A DNA stretch of 64,000 bases from Okapia johnstoni (lineage: Eukaryota; Chordata; Mammalia; Artiodactyla; Giraffidae). This document shows, in pieces, positions 36,762 through 47,855 of this stretch; the stretch's first letter is position 1; every line of letters starts with the position of its first letter. The stretch lies in the NCBI GenBank assembly GCA_024291935.2, contig CM044315.1:79156385-79220384 (forward strand). Direction: 5' to 3'. The translations under genes were made by a program, and so were the position numbers. The notes under the pieces were generated by a model. That model was given only the letters and a program-made list of their open reading frames with translations, was not told where the DNA came from and ran no database searches.

Positions 36762-36929
36762 TAAAAAAAAAAAAAATTATTTATTTATCTAGTTGTGTCA
36801 ATTCTTAGTTGTGGCATGTGAACTCATAGTTGCAGCATATGGGATTTAATTTCCTGACCAGGGATTGAACCCAAGCCCCCTGCATTGGGAGTGTGAAGTC
36901 TTAGCCACTGGACCACCAGGGAAGTCCCT
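36762..36929 (-). repeat. CHR-type SINE, antisense, partial
   Basis: An A-rich boundary, TTATTTATTTATCTAGTTG, GTGGCATGTGAACTCATAG, GGATTGAACCCAAGCCCCC and GACCACCAGGGAAGTCCC are seen in order. CTTTCTTT lies on both flanks, consistent with a target duplication. Confidence 0.82.
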
Positions 36930-37159
36930 TTCTTTTTTCATTTAGTCTCTCACACAGCAGGCTAGCCCACGCTTGCTCACATGGCGGCAGCAGCAGGTTC
37001 TAAGAAAATAACAGAAGCTACACAATCTCTTGAGGCCAAAATCAGAACTTACATTGTGTCACTTCCTCCAAACTCTTGTTAGTCAAAGTTAATCACTAGA
37101 CTAACCTAGATATAAAGGAGGGGGAACTAACCTTACTTTTTTTTTTTTTCCTTCTGGTC

Positions 37160-38090
37160 AGCAGTCTTTTTTTCTCATACTTTTTTGTTGTGGTAAAAAT
37201 CACGTAACATAAAATTTAGTTTAGTGGCATTAAATGCATTTATAATGTGGAGCACCATCACCTCTACCCTTCTCCATAATTCTTCTCATCTTATAAAACT
37301 GAAACTTCATAGCAATTAAATATAAATCCCCATTTTCTCCCTCCTGCTGCTGCTGCTGCTGCTGCTGCTAAGTCGCTTCAGTCGTGTCCGACTCTGTGCG
37401 ACCCCATAGACGGCGGCCCACCAGGCTCCGCCATCCCTGGGATTCTCCAGGCAAGAACACTGGAGTGGGTTGCCATTTCCTTCTCCAGTGCATGAAAGTG
37501 AAAAGTGAAAGTGAAGTCGGTCAGTTGTGTCTGACTCCTAGCGACCCCATGGACTGCAGCCTACCAGGCTCCTCCGTCCATGGGATTTTCCAAGGCAAGA
37601 GTACTGGAGTGCGGTGCCATTGCCTTCTCCGATCCCTCCTCCTATCCCCTGGCAAATGCCATCTGCTTTCTGTCTGTATGATTTTGGCTACCTTAATTTA
37701 AGTACCATATATAAGTAGACTTATAGTATTTGTCTTTTTGTTACTGTCTTTTTTTCACTTAGTACAGTGTCCTCAAAGTGTATCTATGTGGTAGCATGTT
37801 TTAGTATTTCCGTCCTTTTTAAGCTGAATAACATTCTCTTATGTGTATATACTGCATTTTGCTTATCTGTTTAGTTCACAGATGGACATTGGGTTGCTTC
37901 TACATTTTAACTATTTTGAGTAATGCTGCTCTGAACATGGGTATACAAATATCTCTTCAAGACCTTGCTTTCAGTTCCTTCGGGTATATACCCAGAAGTG
38001 GAATTGCTGGATCATATGGTAATTCTATTTTTAATTTTTTAAGGAACCACTGTGCTGTTTTCCACAGTGGCTACCATTTTACATTCTAGG
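37160..38090 (-). repeat. LINE-1 3' region, antisense, split by Bov-A2
   Basis: GTAACATAAAATTTAGTTTA, CCACTGTGCTGTTTTCCACA and the GAACATGGGTATACAAATAT region are antisense LINE-1 landmarks. Bov-A2 at 37346-37632 interrupts it with an 8-bp duplication. Confidence 0.72.
37346..37632 (-). repeat. Bov-A2 dimeric SINE with (TGC)n
   Basis: A (TGC)n run of about eight units precedes two Bov-A half-units joined by AGTGCATGAAAGTGAAAAGT. Each half has the GACCCCAT, CCATGGGATTTTCC-type and TTGCCATTTCCTTCTCC landmarks. TCCCTCCT flanks it at 37338-37345 and 37633-37640. It is a young-looking insertion inside LINE-1. Confidence 0.92.
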
Positions 38091-38992
38091 CTCTATTTCT
38101 TGATGGGAAGAGCTACAACAAATCTGTAACCCTTTTAAATCTATAATATACACTGTTAATTTTTATTTGCTAATCTTTTATTCAGGATTCTTATATAATG
38201 AGTGAATTTGCCTGTAATCTTCCTTTCTCATATCTTTGCCTGGTTTTGGCATCAGAATCTTACTGGCCTCATAAAATGAGATGAAATTCCCCACCCCAAA
38301 CATGAGGCCTGTCACAGGACTGGTGCACAAATGTATTTCTTAGTTGAATGAATGAATGGATAAGTAAATGACTAAAGAGGAAACAGAGAAGAAAAAAACA
38401 ACTGGAAAAATATGTGGAGAGTTGGTTATGACAGAATTTTTTAAGATGGAAGTTCATAGTTTTAACTGCTTCTTAACCTTATTAGTGTAAACTTTCTCTT
38501 AGGGTGGACAAACTAATGTTCTTGCTCTGCTTCCCAAGTGGAATTCACTTTGTTAATGCAGAACAGAAATAAACCTGTCCAAGTTTCTATTATTTGTATC
38601 ATATTCTGAGGTCCTAGTTACTATGGTAGCTACAAAGAAGCCAATACAAGAAGGGGGGCCTGAGAGTGAGGGAAATGTGACTGAAGTACAACATAGCTGA
38701 AAAATTGATTTGTTGGAAATTATTGCTCCCAGGACATTGAGTAATTCAAGGTTTCTGTGGGCCAGAGGAGTTGGATAGGGTAAGCACTCCAAACGTATCC
38801 AAAAATAACATCTCTGTGTTATTTCTTTTTAAAATGTTGGCTTGTAATCAGACCTTTGCAGACTGTTATATTCTCAAGTTTCCATGTAATGGATGAATTG
38901 ATATATGTCACAGTTGCTTTGTGGCATTTGAAATCTCTGTAAAATATAGCTTCAGTTGAAATTCTCTGTAAATTTCATATTGGCATTCTTTA

Positions 38993-39825
38993 AAAATTTT
39001 TTTTTAATTAATTTATTTTGATTGGAGGCTAATTACTTTACCATATTGTGGTGGTTTTTGCCATACGTTGACGTGAATCAGCCACAGGTATACGTGTCCC
39101 CCGCATCCCAAACCGCCCTCCCCCCACCTCCCTCCCCATCCCATCTCTCTGGGTTGTCCCAGTGCACCAGCTTTTAGTACCCTCTTTCATGCATTGAACT
39201 TGGACTGGTCATCTGTTTCACGTGTGGTAATATACATGTTTCAATGCTGTTCTCTCAAATCATCCCAACCTCACCTTCTCCCACAGAGTCCAAAAGTCTG
39301 TTCTTTATATTTGTGTCTCTTTTGCTGTCTTGCATATAGGGTCATCATTACCATCTTTCTAAATTCCATATATATGTGTTAACATACTATATTGATGTTT
39401 TTCTTTCTGACTTACTTCACTCTGTATCATAGGCTCCAGTTTCATCTACCTCATTAGAACTAACTCAAATGTGTTCTTTTTAATAGCTGAGTAATATTCC
39501 ATTGTGTATATGTACCACAGCTTTCTTATCTATTCATCTGCCAGTGGACATCTAGGTTTCATCTAGGATGTCCTAGCTATCATAAACAGTGCTGTGATGA
39601 ATGTTGGGGTACACATGTCTCTTTCAGTTCTGGTTTCGTTGGTGTGTATGCCCAACAGTGGGATTGCTGGGTCTTATGGCAATTCTAGTTCGAGTTTTTT
39701 AAGGAACCTCCACACTGTTCTCCACAGTGGCTGTACTAGTTTTCATTCCTACCAACAGTGTAAGAGGGTTCCCTTTTCTCCACACCCTTTCCAGCATTTA
39801 CTGTTTGTAGACTTTAGCAATATAT
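38993..39825 (-). repeat. Ruminant LINE-1 3' UTR, antisense
   Basis: TTTTGATTGGAGGCTAATTA, CCATACGTTGACGTGAATCA, GTACCCTCTTTCATGCATTG and GTGGGATTGCTGGGTC-like sequence mark a long, fairly well preserved LINE-1 3' end in reverse orientation. No ORF2 coding remains. Confidence 0.82.
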
Positions 39826-40289
39826 TGGCATTCTTTATCCTTCCTTCTCTGGAGTTCACTTATCTTGGTAACAAAAAAAGAAAGTAATTTTTTATGACAG
39901 TTTCTCCCTATTCAGATTAAAACGCTGCATGTGAGATAACCAAAGAACATTTGAAAGAATGAATGCTCTCAAGAACCTGAACTAAACACATTATACATTT
40001 GAGTGAAACATTTGGTTTTAAGTATAGGCAGCTGCAGCCAACAGGGAAGCATATTAGGTTATATAGTGGTCATTGTCTGTCAATAGGAGGTAGACAGGGT
40101 CATCTTTAGAGATGCCATTTTTCCTAGAACTCAACTTTTAGTTTTTCTCTTTCAAAGAGGTGTTAAATTATTGCTCTATTTGATTGTTGTGAAGATCAAA
40201 TGAGAGCATGTCTTTTTTTTAATTTTTTAAACTTAAACATTTTATTTGATGTTTTAGTTAAAAGCACTAAATACAGCTTTATAGATATT

Positions 40290-40485
40290 ATTAATTTGTT
40301 TAGTTCTCCTAACAATCCTGTGAGGTAGGTGTCGGCACTATTATTTCCCTCTTACAGATGAAATTGAAGTAATAGAAGTTTAGTATTTTGCTCAAAGATG
40401 TACAGGTAGTATGTGGAATTCATACCCAAGTAGTCTAACTTCAGAGGCTCTCTTCTTAATCATTACACTATGCTGTCTCTATGTG
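40290..40485 (-). repeat. MIR-like remnant
   Basis: AACAATCCTGTGAGGTAGGT, CCCTCTTACAGATGAAATTG and CATTACACTATGCTGTCTC follow the MIR consensus from end to end, making this the clearest MIR in the window. Confidence 0.75.
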
Positions 40486-41099
40486 AAGATGCTTTTGTAA
40501 GCTATAAACAGATACTGTACAGATGCTAGTAGCAGATTTTATTAACTGTTCAACATTGTACTAGAGGTTGTGGAAGATCTAAAGGAATCATAAATCTGCC
40601 TTTTTAGAGTTTGTAATCTTGTTGGAGGAAAGAAATATGACACAGAAGACGGCAATAATATGGCAGCCTATAAGATCACTGTCTGTTAGAGAACTCTCCT
40701 CATCTAGTAAATATGTGCCTTACTTTTTTTCATTGCTCCCATCCACAGCATAGAATCTAGTGCGTAATACACATATGGTTACTGTTGGCTAAATGTGGAT
40801 GTCCTTAAACACTATTTCCATTTACACAGTGAGCAGACCTAGGTTATTATTTGCAGAGAAGTAGTTGTACTTTCCTTCTGTTCCATGCAGTGAACTTGAT
40901 ATTCATCCACTTAATTTGGCTAAGCAGTATCTTGATTGGCCCTCTTTTTCTTTAACTTTTCATTTTTGATATTTACTTATTATTTTTAACAAATAAAAAT
41001 TATATATTTAAGATAAGTGGCATAATGTTTTGATATATGTAAACATTATAAAATGATTACCACAGTCAAACTAATTAAAAAATCTATCATCTCCTTAAC

Positions 41100-41400
41100 T
41101 TTTCATTTTTCAATATAATTTCACATTTACAGGTTATAGGGGTAGTACAGAGATTGCATATATCCTTTACCCAGATTCCCCAAATGTTACCATTTGCTCT
41201 AGTATTCTCCCTCTTTCCCTCCTATGTATTCAATGTCTGATGTATATACAATATGTTATATTATCATTTTTCTGAATTATTTATGAGAATAAATTGCAGA
41301 TATGGTTCCCTTTGCCTTTAACACATCAATGTGTGTCTTTCCCCCATACTCCTCACCCAAAAAGAACAGTCTCCTAAGATAGGAAATTACATTGGCACAA
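41100..41400 (-). repeat. Old LINE-1-like fragment
   Basis: CAATATAATTTCACATTTAC, TTTACCCAGATTCCCCAAAT and GTTACCATTTGCTCTAGTAT recall old LINE-1 3' sequence related to the flank of 60181-62192. The family call is weak. Confidence 0.4.
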
Positions 41401-41637
41401 TACTTTAGTTTGCAGACTTTATTCAAGTTCACCAGCTAACCTAATTATATCCTTTAGAGCAATACAAAAAAATTCTGACTGCCCATGTTTTAAACACTGT
41501 GATGAGTACATGTTAAATAATACTCACTCCTGTATATGGCTCCAAAAAGCATTGTGAGCAGGTGCCCTGTCCCCTGACTTAGTCACACAGGCATGGCCAA
41601 TGGCTTTGTTTGATTTTCCTTTTTGTGTGTGATTCAG

Positions 41638-41749
41638 TGGAGCAGCGTGACTTCGTTGGAGTGGACAGCACAGGCAAGAGGCTGCTCTTCATGGCTAATG
41701 AAGCAGACTTGGATGAGGAGCTGATCATTAAGGGATCCATCCTGAAGAA
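41638..41749 (+). CDS. EIF2B3: EIF2B3 internal coding exon C (about residues 152-189)
   Basis: This 112-bp exon of eIF2B gamma has the acceptor TGTGATTCAG and the donor GTAAGC. It starts with two bases that complete the Val codon begun in exon B and ends with two bases of a Lys codon. The peptide contains [35 protein letters not shown] and a following KK. The phase fits both neighbours, so the coding frame is intact. An opposite-strand open frame at 41579-41917 overlaps the exon and looks like a chance shadow. The residues belong to the N-terminal nucleotidyltransferase-like fold that contacts the epsilon subunit, which is known of the family and not visible here. Confidence 0.95.
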
Positions 41750-42044
41750 GTAAGCCCTGGGGTTTTTCTTTTTGGCAGTTCTCCTTGTCTTAAAACAATA
41801 AAACCACCCAGTGGATGGGAAAGACGAAACGAAAACTAGATTAATCTGTGTGAAACTGACAAAAGTATGTGAATGTTTTCCCATGAGGTAGGATAGAGGC
41901 TTTTCTTCACCACACAAGCTTAGCTTTTCCCTATGTCTTTTCTTGCCAAGGTAGAATCAAATCCTGCTTCAGAGCAGGGCAAGTGGCTGTGGAGAGAACA
42001 GGAAACAGAACAATCTTTCCGACAGTGTTACAGAACTTTCTGGG

Positions 42045-42700
42045 TTTTTTTCAACTGTGGTAAACACACAACATAAAATTCATCACTTTAACCATATTTA
42101 AGGATACAGTTCAGTAGCATTACGTGTATTGACATTGTTGTGAAGCAGATCTCTGAAACTTTATCATCTTGCAAACCTGAAACTCACAACTCTCCTTTAT
42201 CTTCTCTCCCCAGCCCCCAGTAACCACCATTTGACTTTCTGTTTTTCTGAATTTGACTACTTTAAGTACCATTTATAAGTGGAATTATATACTATTTGTA
42301 TTTGTCACTTGCTTCTTTCACTTAATTAGTATAATGTCCTCTAGGTTTATTCACATTGTAGCATGTGTCAGAATTTTTTTTCCTTTTCAAGGCTTCATAA
42401 ATTCCATTGTGTATATATACCACATTTTCTCTATCTGTTAATCAATCAGTGGACATTTGGGTTGCTTCCACCTCTTGGCTATTGTGAATAATGCTGCAGT
42501 GAACATGGATGTACAAATATCCCTTTGAGATTCTGCTTTGAATTCTTCTGGATATATACCAGAGATGAGATTGCTGGATTATTTGATAGTTCCTATTTTT
42601 TATTTTTTGAGGAGTATCCATACTGTTTTCCATTTTACAATCCCACCAACCATGCAAAAGGGTTCTAATTGCTCTGTATTCTCATTAACATGTGTTATTT
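42045..42700 (-). repeat. LINE-1 3' region, antisense
   Basis: AAACACACAACATAAAATTC, GTATTGACATTGTTGTGAAG, AATTCCATTGTGTATATATA and GGACATTTGGGTTGCTTCC are in antisense LINE-1 order. Left border about 295 bases after exon C. Confidence 0.78.
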
Positions 42701-43165
42701 TCTGTTTTGTTTTGTCTTTGATAGTAGCCATCCCAATGGCTACACATAAGCAACACAGTCACATTTTCTTTAATCAGCATTTTATTGACTGCTTCCTCAG
42801 CTTGGACTTCAGAAGCCACTATCCTCAGTGGGCATCACTGCCTGATGCCACTACATAGGAATGCTTAATAAATGTTTGGAGCCTGGATGAAATGAATGTG
42901 AGAGGGAAAATTGGGAAAGAAAAATGTTTTACTGGTTGGTATGTTTTTTCCACTGGTTGGTGTGTTTTTTCCTGTTTATTTGTTTTGCTCTCCAGCACAT
43001 TAGAGGTAGAAGACACATTTTAGAGTATATATTTTAATGAAAATGAAGTTAAACTCTAGTTTCAATTGGCCCAGTTATTCCTGTGGATAAGAGTTCTGTA
43101 TTAGAACTTTGGTTGTCTCATCTACAAAAATGAGTTTAGTAATAATAGGGCTGCTATGGGGAATT

Positions 43166-43430
43166 TGTTGTTCAGTCATTCAGTCGTGTCCAACTCTTTG
43201 CGACCCCATGAACTGCAGCACACCAGGTTTCTCTGTCCTTCACCATCTCCTGGAGTTTGTTCAAACTCATGTCCATTGAATCAGTGGTGCCATCCAACCA
43301 TCTCGTCCTCTGTCGTCCCCTTCTCCTGCCTTCAGTCTTTCCCAGCATCAGGGTCTTTTCCAGTGAGTCAGCTGTTTGCATCAGGTGGCCAAAGTATTGG
43401 AGCTTCAGCTTCAGCATCAGTCCTTCCAAT
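43166..43430 (-). mobile_element. BovB LINE 3' stub, 265 bp
   Basis: TTGTTGTTCAGTCATTCAG, CATGTCCATTGAATCAGTG, GCATCAGGTGGCCAAAG and CATCAGTCCTTCCAAT are the BovB 3' end in antisense. It stops at a point where the longer copies continue with GAACACCCAGG or GAATATTCAGG. Confidence 0.88.
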
Positions 43431-43623
43431 AAATGTAAGTAAAACAGTTAGCATAATGCCTATTCCATAGTGGGTGACCAAAACATAGTAGACATCACCT
43501 GTAAATAAACAGCTCTTGAGAAAAACACTTGTAGATTAAAGTGGCTACTTCAGATTATATCACAGAACTTCCTACTCCTAGTTTCTAATCAAATGTGAGA
43601 AATAATTTAAAAAACTGGCAGAG

Positions 43624-43911
43624 GGACTTCCCTGGTGGTACAGTGGGTAAGAATCCACCTGCCAATGCAGGGGATACAGGTTCAATCCCTGGTCCAAGAA
43701 GATTACACATGCCATGGAGGAACTAAGCCCATGCGCCACAGCTGCTGAGCCCAAGTGCTGCAACTACTGAAGCCCATGTGTCTAGAGCCTATGCTCCAAA
43801 AGAGAAGCCATTGCAGTGAGAAGCCTAGGCACTATAACAAAGAGTAGCCCCTGCTTGTCGCAGTAAAGACCTAGCGCAACCATTAAATCAATAAATAAAA
43901 TAAAAAATTTT
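43624..43911 (+). repeat. CHR-type tRNA-derived SINE, full length, with target-site duplication
   Basis: The element runs from GACTTCCCTGGTGGTACAG to an AATAAATAAAATAAAA tail with the complete body. Exact AAAAACTGGCAGAG copies flank it at 43610-43623 and 43912-43925. This defines the full unit against which the truncated copies can be judged. Confidence 0.9.
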
Positions 43912-44549
43912 AAAAACTGGCAGAGTTTCAACAGTAGCAAACACAGTAGGATAATTAAACATAATAAAGCTCAAAAATTGGTGACCAAGGAAAGAAGCAA
44001 GATTCCAATGAGGAACAGAAAGGAATAACAGTAGGCTCCCAACTCCACCTTATCAGCATTCCCCAGAAGCCATACTGATGTGTTAATGAAATCCTGCAAA
44101 TTCTCACTAATAGCTCCAGATCTGAAAAGAAGCAAACTGAGTACCTATCTGTACATTTATCATCTTCTGACTGAGAAGCAATGGGAACACTGCTGAGGAG
44201 TAAATGGTGCACCAGGGAAAATGAACGATGAGGTTGACTCTAACAGAAACAAAAGATCTGACCTTAAACAATGAACAGGTGAAATAATATGAAGCTGAAG
44301 ACTTCCATAGGAATGGGGTAACTCCTTAGGTATGTGGAATGATACCAGAATGTTTAACAGAATCTTGGGAAAGAGAAATAATCAAACAAAGTCTCTACGG
44401 TACCCTGGTGAGTTCCTTATACCCTTTTCATCTCTCCCACGCACATCATTCCCTGAAGCTGTAGAAAAGTACACAGAATACAAAATAACCAAGACTCATA
44501 TGATAGCCACTCTCGGGTACGAAAGGATGAAAGATAAGAATTCATCTAT

Positions 44550-44736
44550 GGGACTTCCTGGTGGTCCAGTGGCTAAGACTCTGCATTACCAATGCAGGGG
44601 GCCCAGATTCAGTCCCTGGTCAGGAAACTAGATCCCGCATGCCACAATTAAGATCTCACATACTATGACTAAAAGATCCCACATGCTACAACTAAAACCC
44701 AGTGCAGCCAAATAAATAAATATAAACATTAAAAAA
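44550..44736 (+). repeat. CHR-type SINE, internally shortened, with target-site duplication
   Basis: GGACTTCCTGGTGGTCCAGT, CAGATTCAGTCCCTGG and ACTAAAACCCAGTGCAGCC are present, but most of the central body is missing. AAGAATTCATCTAT (44536-44549) and AAGAATTCACCTAT (44737-44750) flank it with one mismatch. Confidence 0.87.
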
Positions 44737-44778
44737 AAGAATTCACCTATAATATATCACACTAAATAAAACAAGCAT

Positions 44779-45080
44779 GGGCTTCCCTGGTGGCTCAGTG
44801 GTAAGGAATCTACCTGCCAGTGCAGAAAACGTGGGTTCCATCCCTGGTCCGGGAAGATCCTGCATGGTGCGGAGCAACGAAGTCTTGCACCCAACAACTG
44901 AGCCTGTGCTCTAGAGCCTGGGAGCCACAACTACTGAAGCCTGTGCACTCTATAGCCCATGCTCTGCAACAAGAGAAGTGACCGCAATGAGAAGCTCATG
45001 CACTGCAACTAGAGAAAAGCCTGTGCAGCGATGAAGACCCAGCATAGCTAAAAATAAATAAAATTGTTTTTTTTTAAAAC
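44779..45080 (+). repeat. CHR-type tRNA-derived SINE, full length
   Basis: GGGCTTCCCTGGTGGCTCAG, TGAGCCTGTGCTCTAGAGC, ACAAGAGAAGTGACCGCAAT and GCGATGAAGACCCAGCATAG, then an A-rich tail. It lies 43 bases from the previous copy in the same orientation. Confidence 0.87.
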
Positions 45081-45565
45081 ATGAATAAGACCAAAAGAAT
45101 TAAAGCAAGAAAAATATACTGCAAAAACCTGTCCTGAGAAAAACAACTCAGTGAATACAAAGAATTTCCTTACAAATATACAATTCTACAACTGCAGAAC
45201 AACTCAATGGACTGTGAATTTAACAAATAAGAATTCAGTGATGAGATGGGTTTGTAAAAACAAAATGAGATAAAAGAAGATATTATAGAACCAAGAAAAT
45301 AAATTGAAGACCAAATAACTACAGAATTAATTAATTAATTTTAAAATTGCAAAGAACAGAACTGACACAACTGAAAATCAAATTATACATAATAGAGGAA
45401 AAATTTAAGATATCCAGTACTTTAGATGAAAATGAAAATAATTGAAATTAGAATCTAGTAGAAAATAAGAGAGAAACATAATTCAATATAATTAATGTCT
45501 CATGTGGTCAAAAGATGCATTCAAAGATACAAAGGATTCTTGGTAAAGTAATTGAAGGATTTGGG

Positions 45566-45671
45566 CGAGGGGCACGCCCTGCAGGATCTTAGTTCCCTGA
45601 CTAGGGATTGAATCCCCGCCCCCTGCATTGGAAACACAGAGTCTTAACCACTGGGACTGCCAGGGAAATCC
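45566..45671 (-). repeat. CHR-type SINE head, antisense
   Basis: GCAGGATCTTAGTTCCCTGA, GGATTGAATCCCCGCCCCC and GGACTGCCAGGGAAATCC are in reverse order. It lies 90 bases before a BovB. Confidence 0.82.
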
Positions 45672-45758
45672 AGCACTTGGTTTTATATCTTCTTTTACTC
45701 CCTCAGTGAATCATTTAGGATTCTGATATCTAGAATTTTGAAGGATCCCAAAAAGCAT

Positions 45759-46667
45759 CAGTTCAGTTCAGCTCAGTCGCTCAGTCGTGTCTGACTGTGA
45801 TCCCATGGACTGCAGCACACCAGGCCTCCCTGTCCATTACCAACTCCCAGAGTTTTCTCAAACTCATGTCCATTGAGTCAGTGATGCCATCCAACCATCC
45901 ATCCTCAGTCGTCCCCTTCTCTTCCCACCTTCAATCTTTCCCAGCATCAGAGTCTTTTCAGATGAGTCAGTTCTTTGAATCAGGTGGCCAGAGTATTGGA
46001 GCTTCAGCTTCAGCATCAGTCCTTCCAATGAATATTCAGGACTCATTTCCTTTAGGATGGACTGGTTAGACCTCCTTGCAGTCCAAGGGACTCTCAAGAG
46101 TCTTCTCCAACACCACAGTTCAAAAACATCAATTCTTCGGCCCTCAGCTCTCTTTGCAATCCACCTCTCACATCCATGCATGACTACTGGAAAAACCATA
46201 GCCTTGACTAGATGGACCTTTGTTGGCAAAGTAATGTCTCTGCTTTTTAATATGCTGTCTTGCATGCATGCATGCTAAGTCGCTTCAGTCGTGTTCAACA
46301 GCCCACCAGGCTCCTCTGTCCATGGGATTCTCCAGGCAAGAACACTGGAATGGGTTGCCATTTCCTTCTCTAATATGCTGTCTAGGTTGGTCATAACTTT
46401 CCTTCCAAGGAGTAAGCGTCTTTTAATTTCATGGCTGCAGTCACCATCTGCAGTGATTTTGGAGCCCCCCAAAAATAAAGTCTCTCACTGTTTCTACTGT
46501 TTCCCCATCTATTTGCCATGAAGTGATGGGACTGGATGCCATGATCTTAGTTTTCTGAATGTTGAGCTTTAAGCCAACTTTTTCACTCTCCTCTTTCACT
46601 TTATCAAGAGGCTCTTTAGTTGTTCTTCACTTTCTGCCATAAGGGTGGTGTCATCTGCATATCTGAG
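45759..46667 (-). mobile_element. BovB LINE, 5'-truncated, carrying a nested Bov-A
   Basis: A short TTCAG pentamer tail at 45759-45775 leads into BovB 3' sequence in antisense, stopping inside the YADD coding region at 46667. A 110-bp Bov-A unit interrupts it at 46261-46370. On the minus strand the C-terminal frame 46265-45864 is open for 133 codons. A possible 7-bp AAAGCAT duplication flanks the whole (45752-45758, 46671-46677), but the right copy is three bases away, so this is weak. Confidence 0.9.
46261..46370 (-). repeat. Bov-A monomer with (TGCA)n tail nested in BovB
   Basis: It begins TGCATGCATGCATGC, then TAAGTCGCTTCAGTCGTG and CTCCAGGCAAGAACACTGG, and ends TTTCCTTCTC. Exact 13-bp TAATATGCTGTCT copies at 46248-46260 and 46371-46383 prove it inserted into the older BovB. 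Confidence 0.93.
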
Positions 46668-46910
46668 CATAAAGCATACTTATTTTCCTCAGACAACTTC
46701 TGTACATCTTAGAGAAACATGACAAACACTGTAGTAGAGAAAAGTAGACACCCATTTTCAATCCAACATTTACTTGTTGGACTGAATTAGAAAAAACTAC
46801 ATACATATATCAGGCTGTTAGACTTTTAAAAAATCATAGTTCTCACAAAAACTGAGAAAATTTGTTTGTAACCAAATCTGGGTAGATGGTTGATTTGGGA
46901 GGTAGTCAGT

Positions 46911-46999
46911 GGACTCATTTAATTTCACATTATGAGTCCGTCCATGGACTCATTTAATTTCACATTATGAGTCCGTCCATGGACTCATTTAATTTCACG
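46911..46999 (+). repeat. 35-bp tandem repeat, 2.6 copies, palindromic
   Basis: Units 46911-46945 and 46946-46980 are identical, and a partial third unit runs to 46999. Each unit has GGACTCAT and its complement ATGAGTCC 13 bases apart, and unit joints create the palindrome GTCCATGGAC. Confidence 0.92.
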
Positions 47000-47336
47000 T
47001 TGCCTTTTAATGTTGTTGCTGGAGTTTGGAGCTGCCAGCAATCTCTAAGTTCTCAAGAGAGGTGTTCATAAATTCAAATCATTTTTGTCTTCCTCATTAA
47101 CTCTGGAAAAGATACTGAGTTTTTGTTATTTCTGGTATCAGAAACCTAAATAATCAACTGCCATTTCATATCAGAGGAACATTTCTTATATTCTTGTGGT
47201 TACAGTATGAGTGCTATCAGCGTAAGCTCTTTCCTAAGTACAAAGTAAAACCTCAGAAATGCTAGAGTTCTCTCCTTTCTTAGGTGCTCATGGCCATCAG
47301 GGACAGCTTGCTTTTCCTACAACATCAGGAAAAGAT

Positions 47337-47395
47337 AATGGTGGTGGTGGTGGTAGTGGTGATGATGACAACAAAGACAATAATGACAGCAGCTC
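47337..47395 (+). repeat. TGG/GAT/GAC-rich simple repeat
   Basis: A run of five or six TGG triplets passes into GAT and GAC triplets. It is low-complexity sequence that creates a chance acidic open frame. Confidence 0.75.
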
Positions 47396-47635
47396 TAGTT
47401 TTTCAAATTTTGTGCCTAGCATTGTGTTAAAGGCTTTTTTTTTTTTTTTTTTTTTACAATAGCTCTATGAAGTAGATTCTATTATATACAGATGAGGAAA
47501 TGAACAAGGATTAGTCAGAAATAAGAAATTCCAGTAAATATTTTTTGAATGAATAAGTGGGAAATCACCTAGTGACCAGCTATGATTGAAAGTCTATAAT
47601 CTAGGGCTTGGCACTCTGTGATGAATGTTGAGGTA

Positions 47636-47855
47636 TAGAACAAGGATTGGCAAATTTTTTCTATAAGGGGCAAATAGTAAATATCTTAGACTTTGCAGAC
47701 CATCTAGTCTCTGTTGCATTTATTCAGCTCTGCTGTTACAGCACAGAAGCATCCACAGATATGTACCAGATGAGCATGGCTGTGTTCCAATAAAACTTTT
47801 ATCTACGAAAATAGGAACCAGGATCTTCCAACTGATAGGCTGTAGTTTACCAGCC
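47636..47855 (-). mobile_element. MER5-like hAT DNA transposon remnant
   Basis: The ends AAGGATTGGCAAATTTTTTC and GTAGTTTACCAGCCCC are imperfect inverted copies of each other. Between them lie TCTTAGACTTTGCAGACCAT and GTGTTCCAATAAAACTTTT, the pattern I recall for the nonautonomous MER5 family. It has no coding capacity. Confidence 0.75.

Noticed and set aside
41579..41917. 112-codon minus-strand open frame over exon C
   Set aside because: It is a shadow of a conserved EIF2B3 exon on the opposite strand.
43624..45080. tRNA-like heads suggesting tRNA genes
   Set aside because: They are the promoter regions of CHR-type SINEs; the cloverleaf is degraded and the SINE body follows directly.
46911..46999. 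CRISPR-like direct repeats
   Set aside because: The units are adjacent without spacers and the DNA is mammalian, so this is a minisatellite.
47259..47462. Asp/Asn/Ser-rich open frame
   Set aside because: It is produced by a TGG/GAT/GAC simple repeat followed by a poly(T) run.
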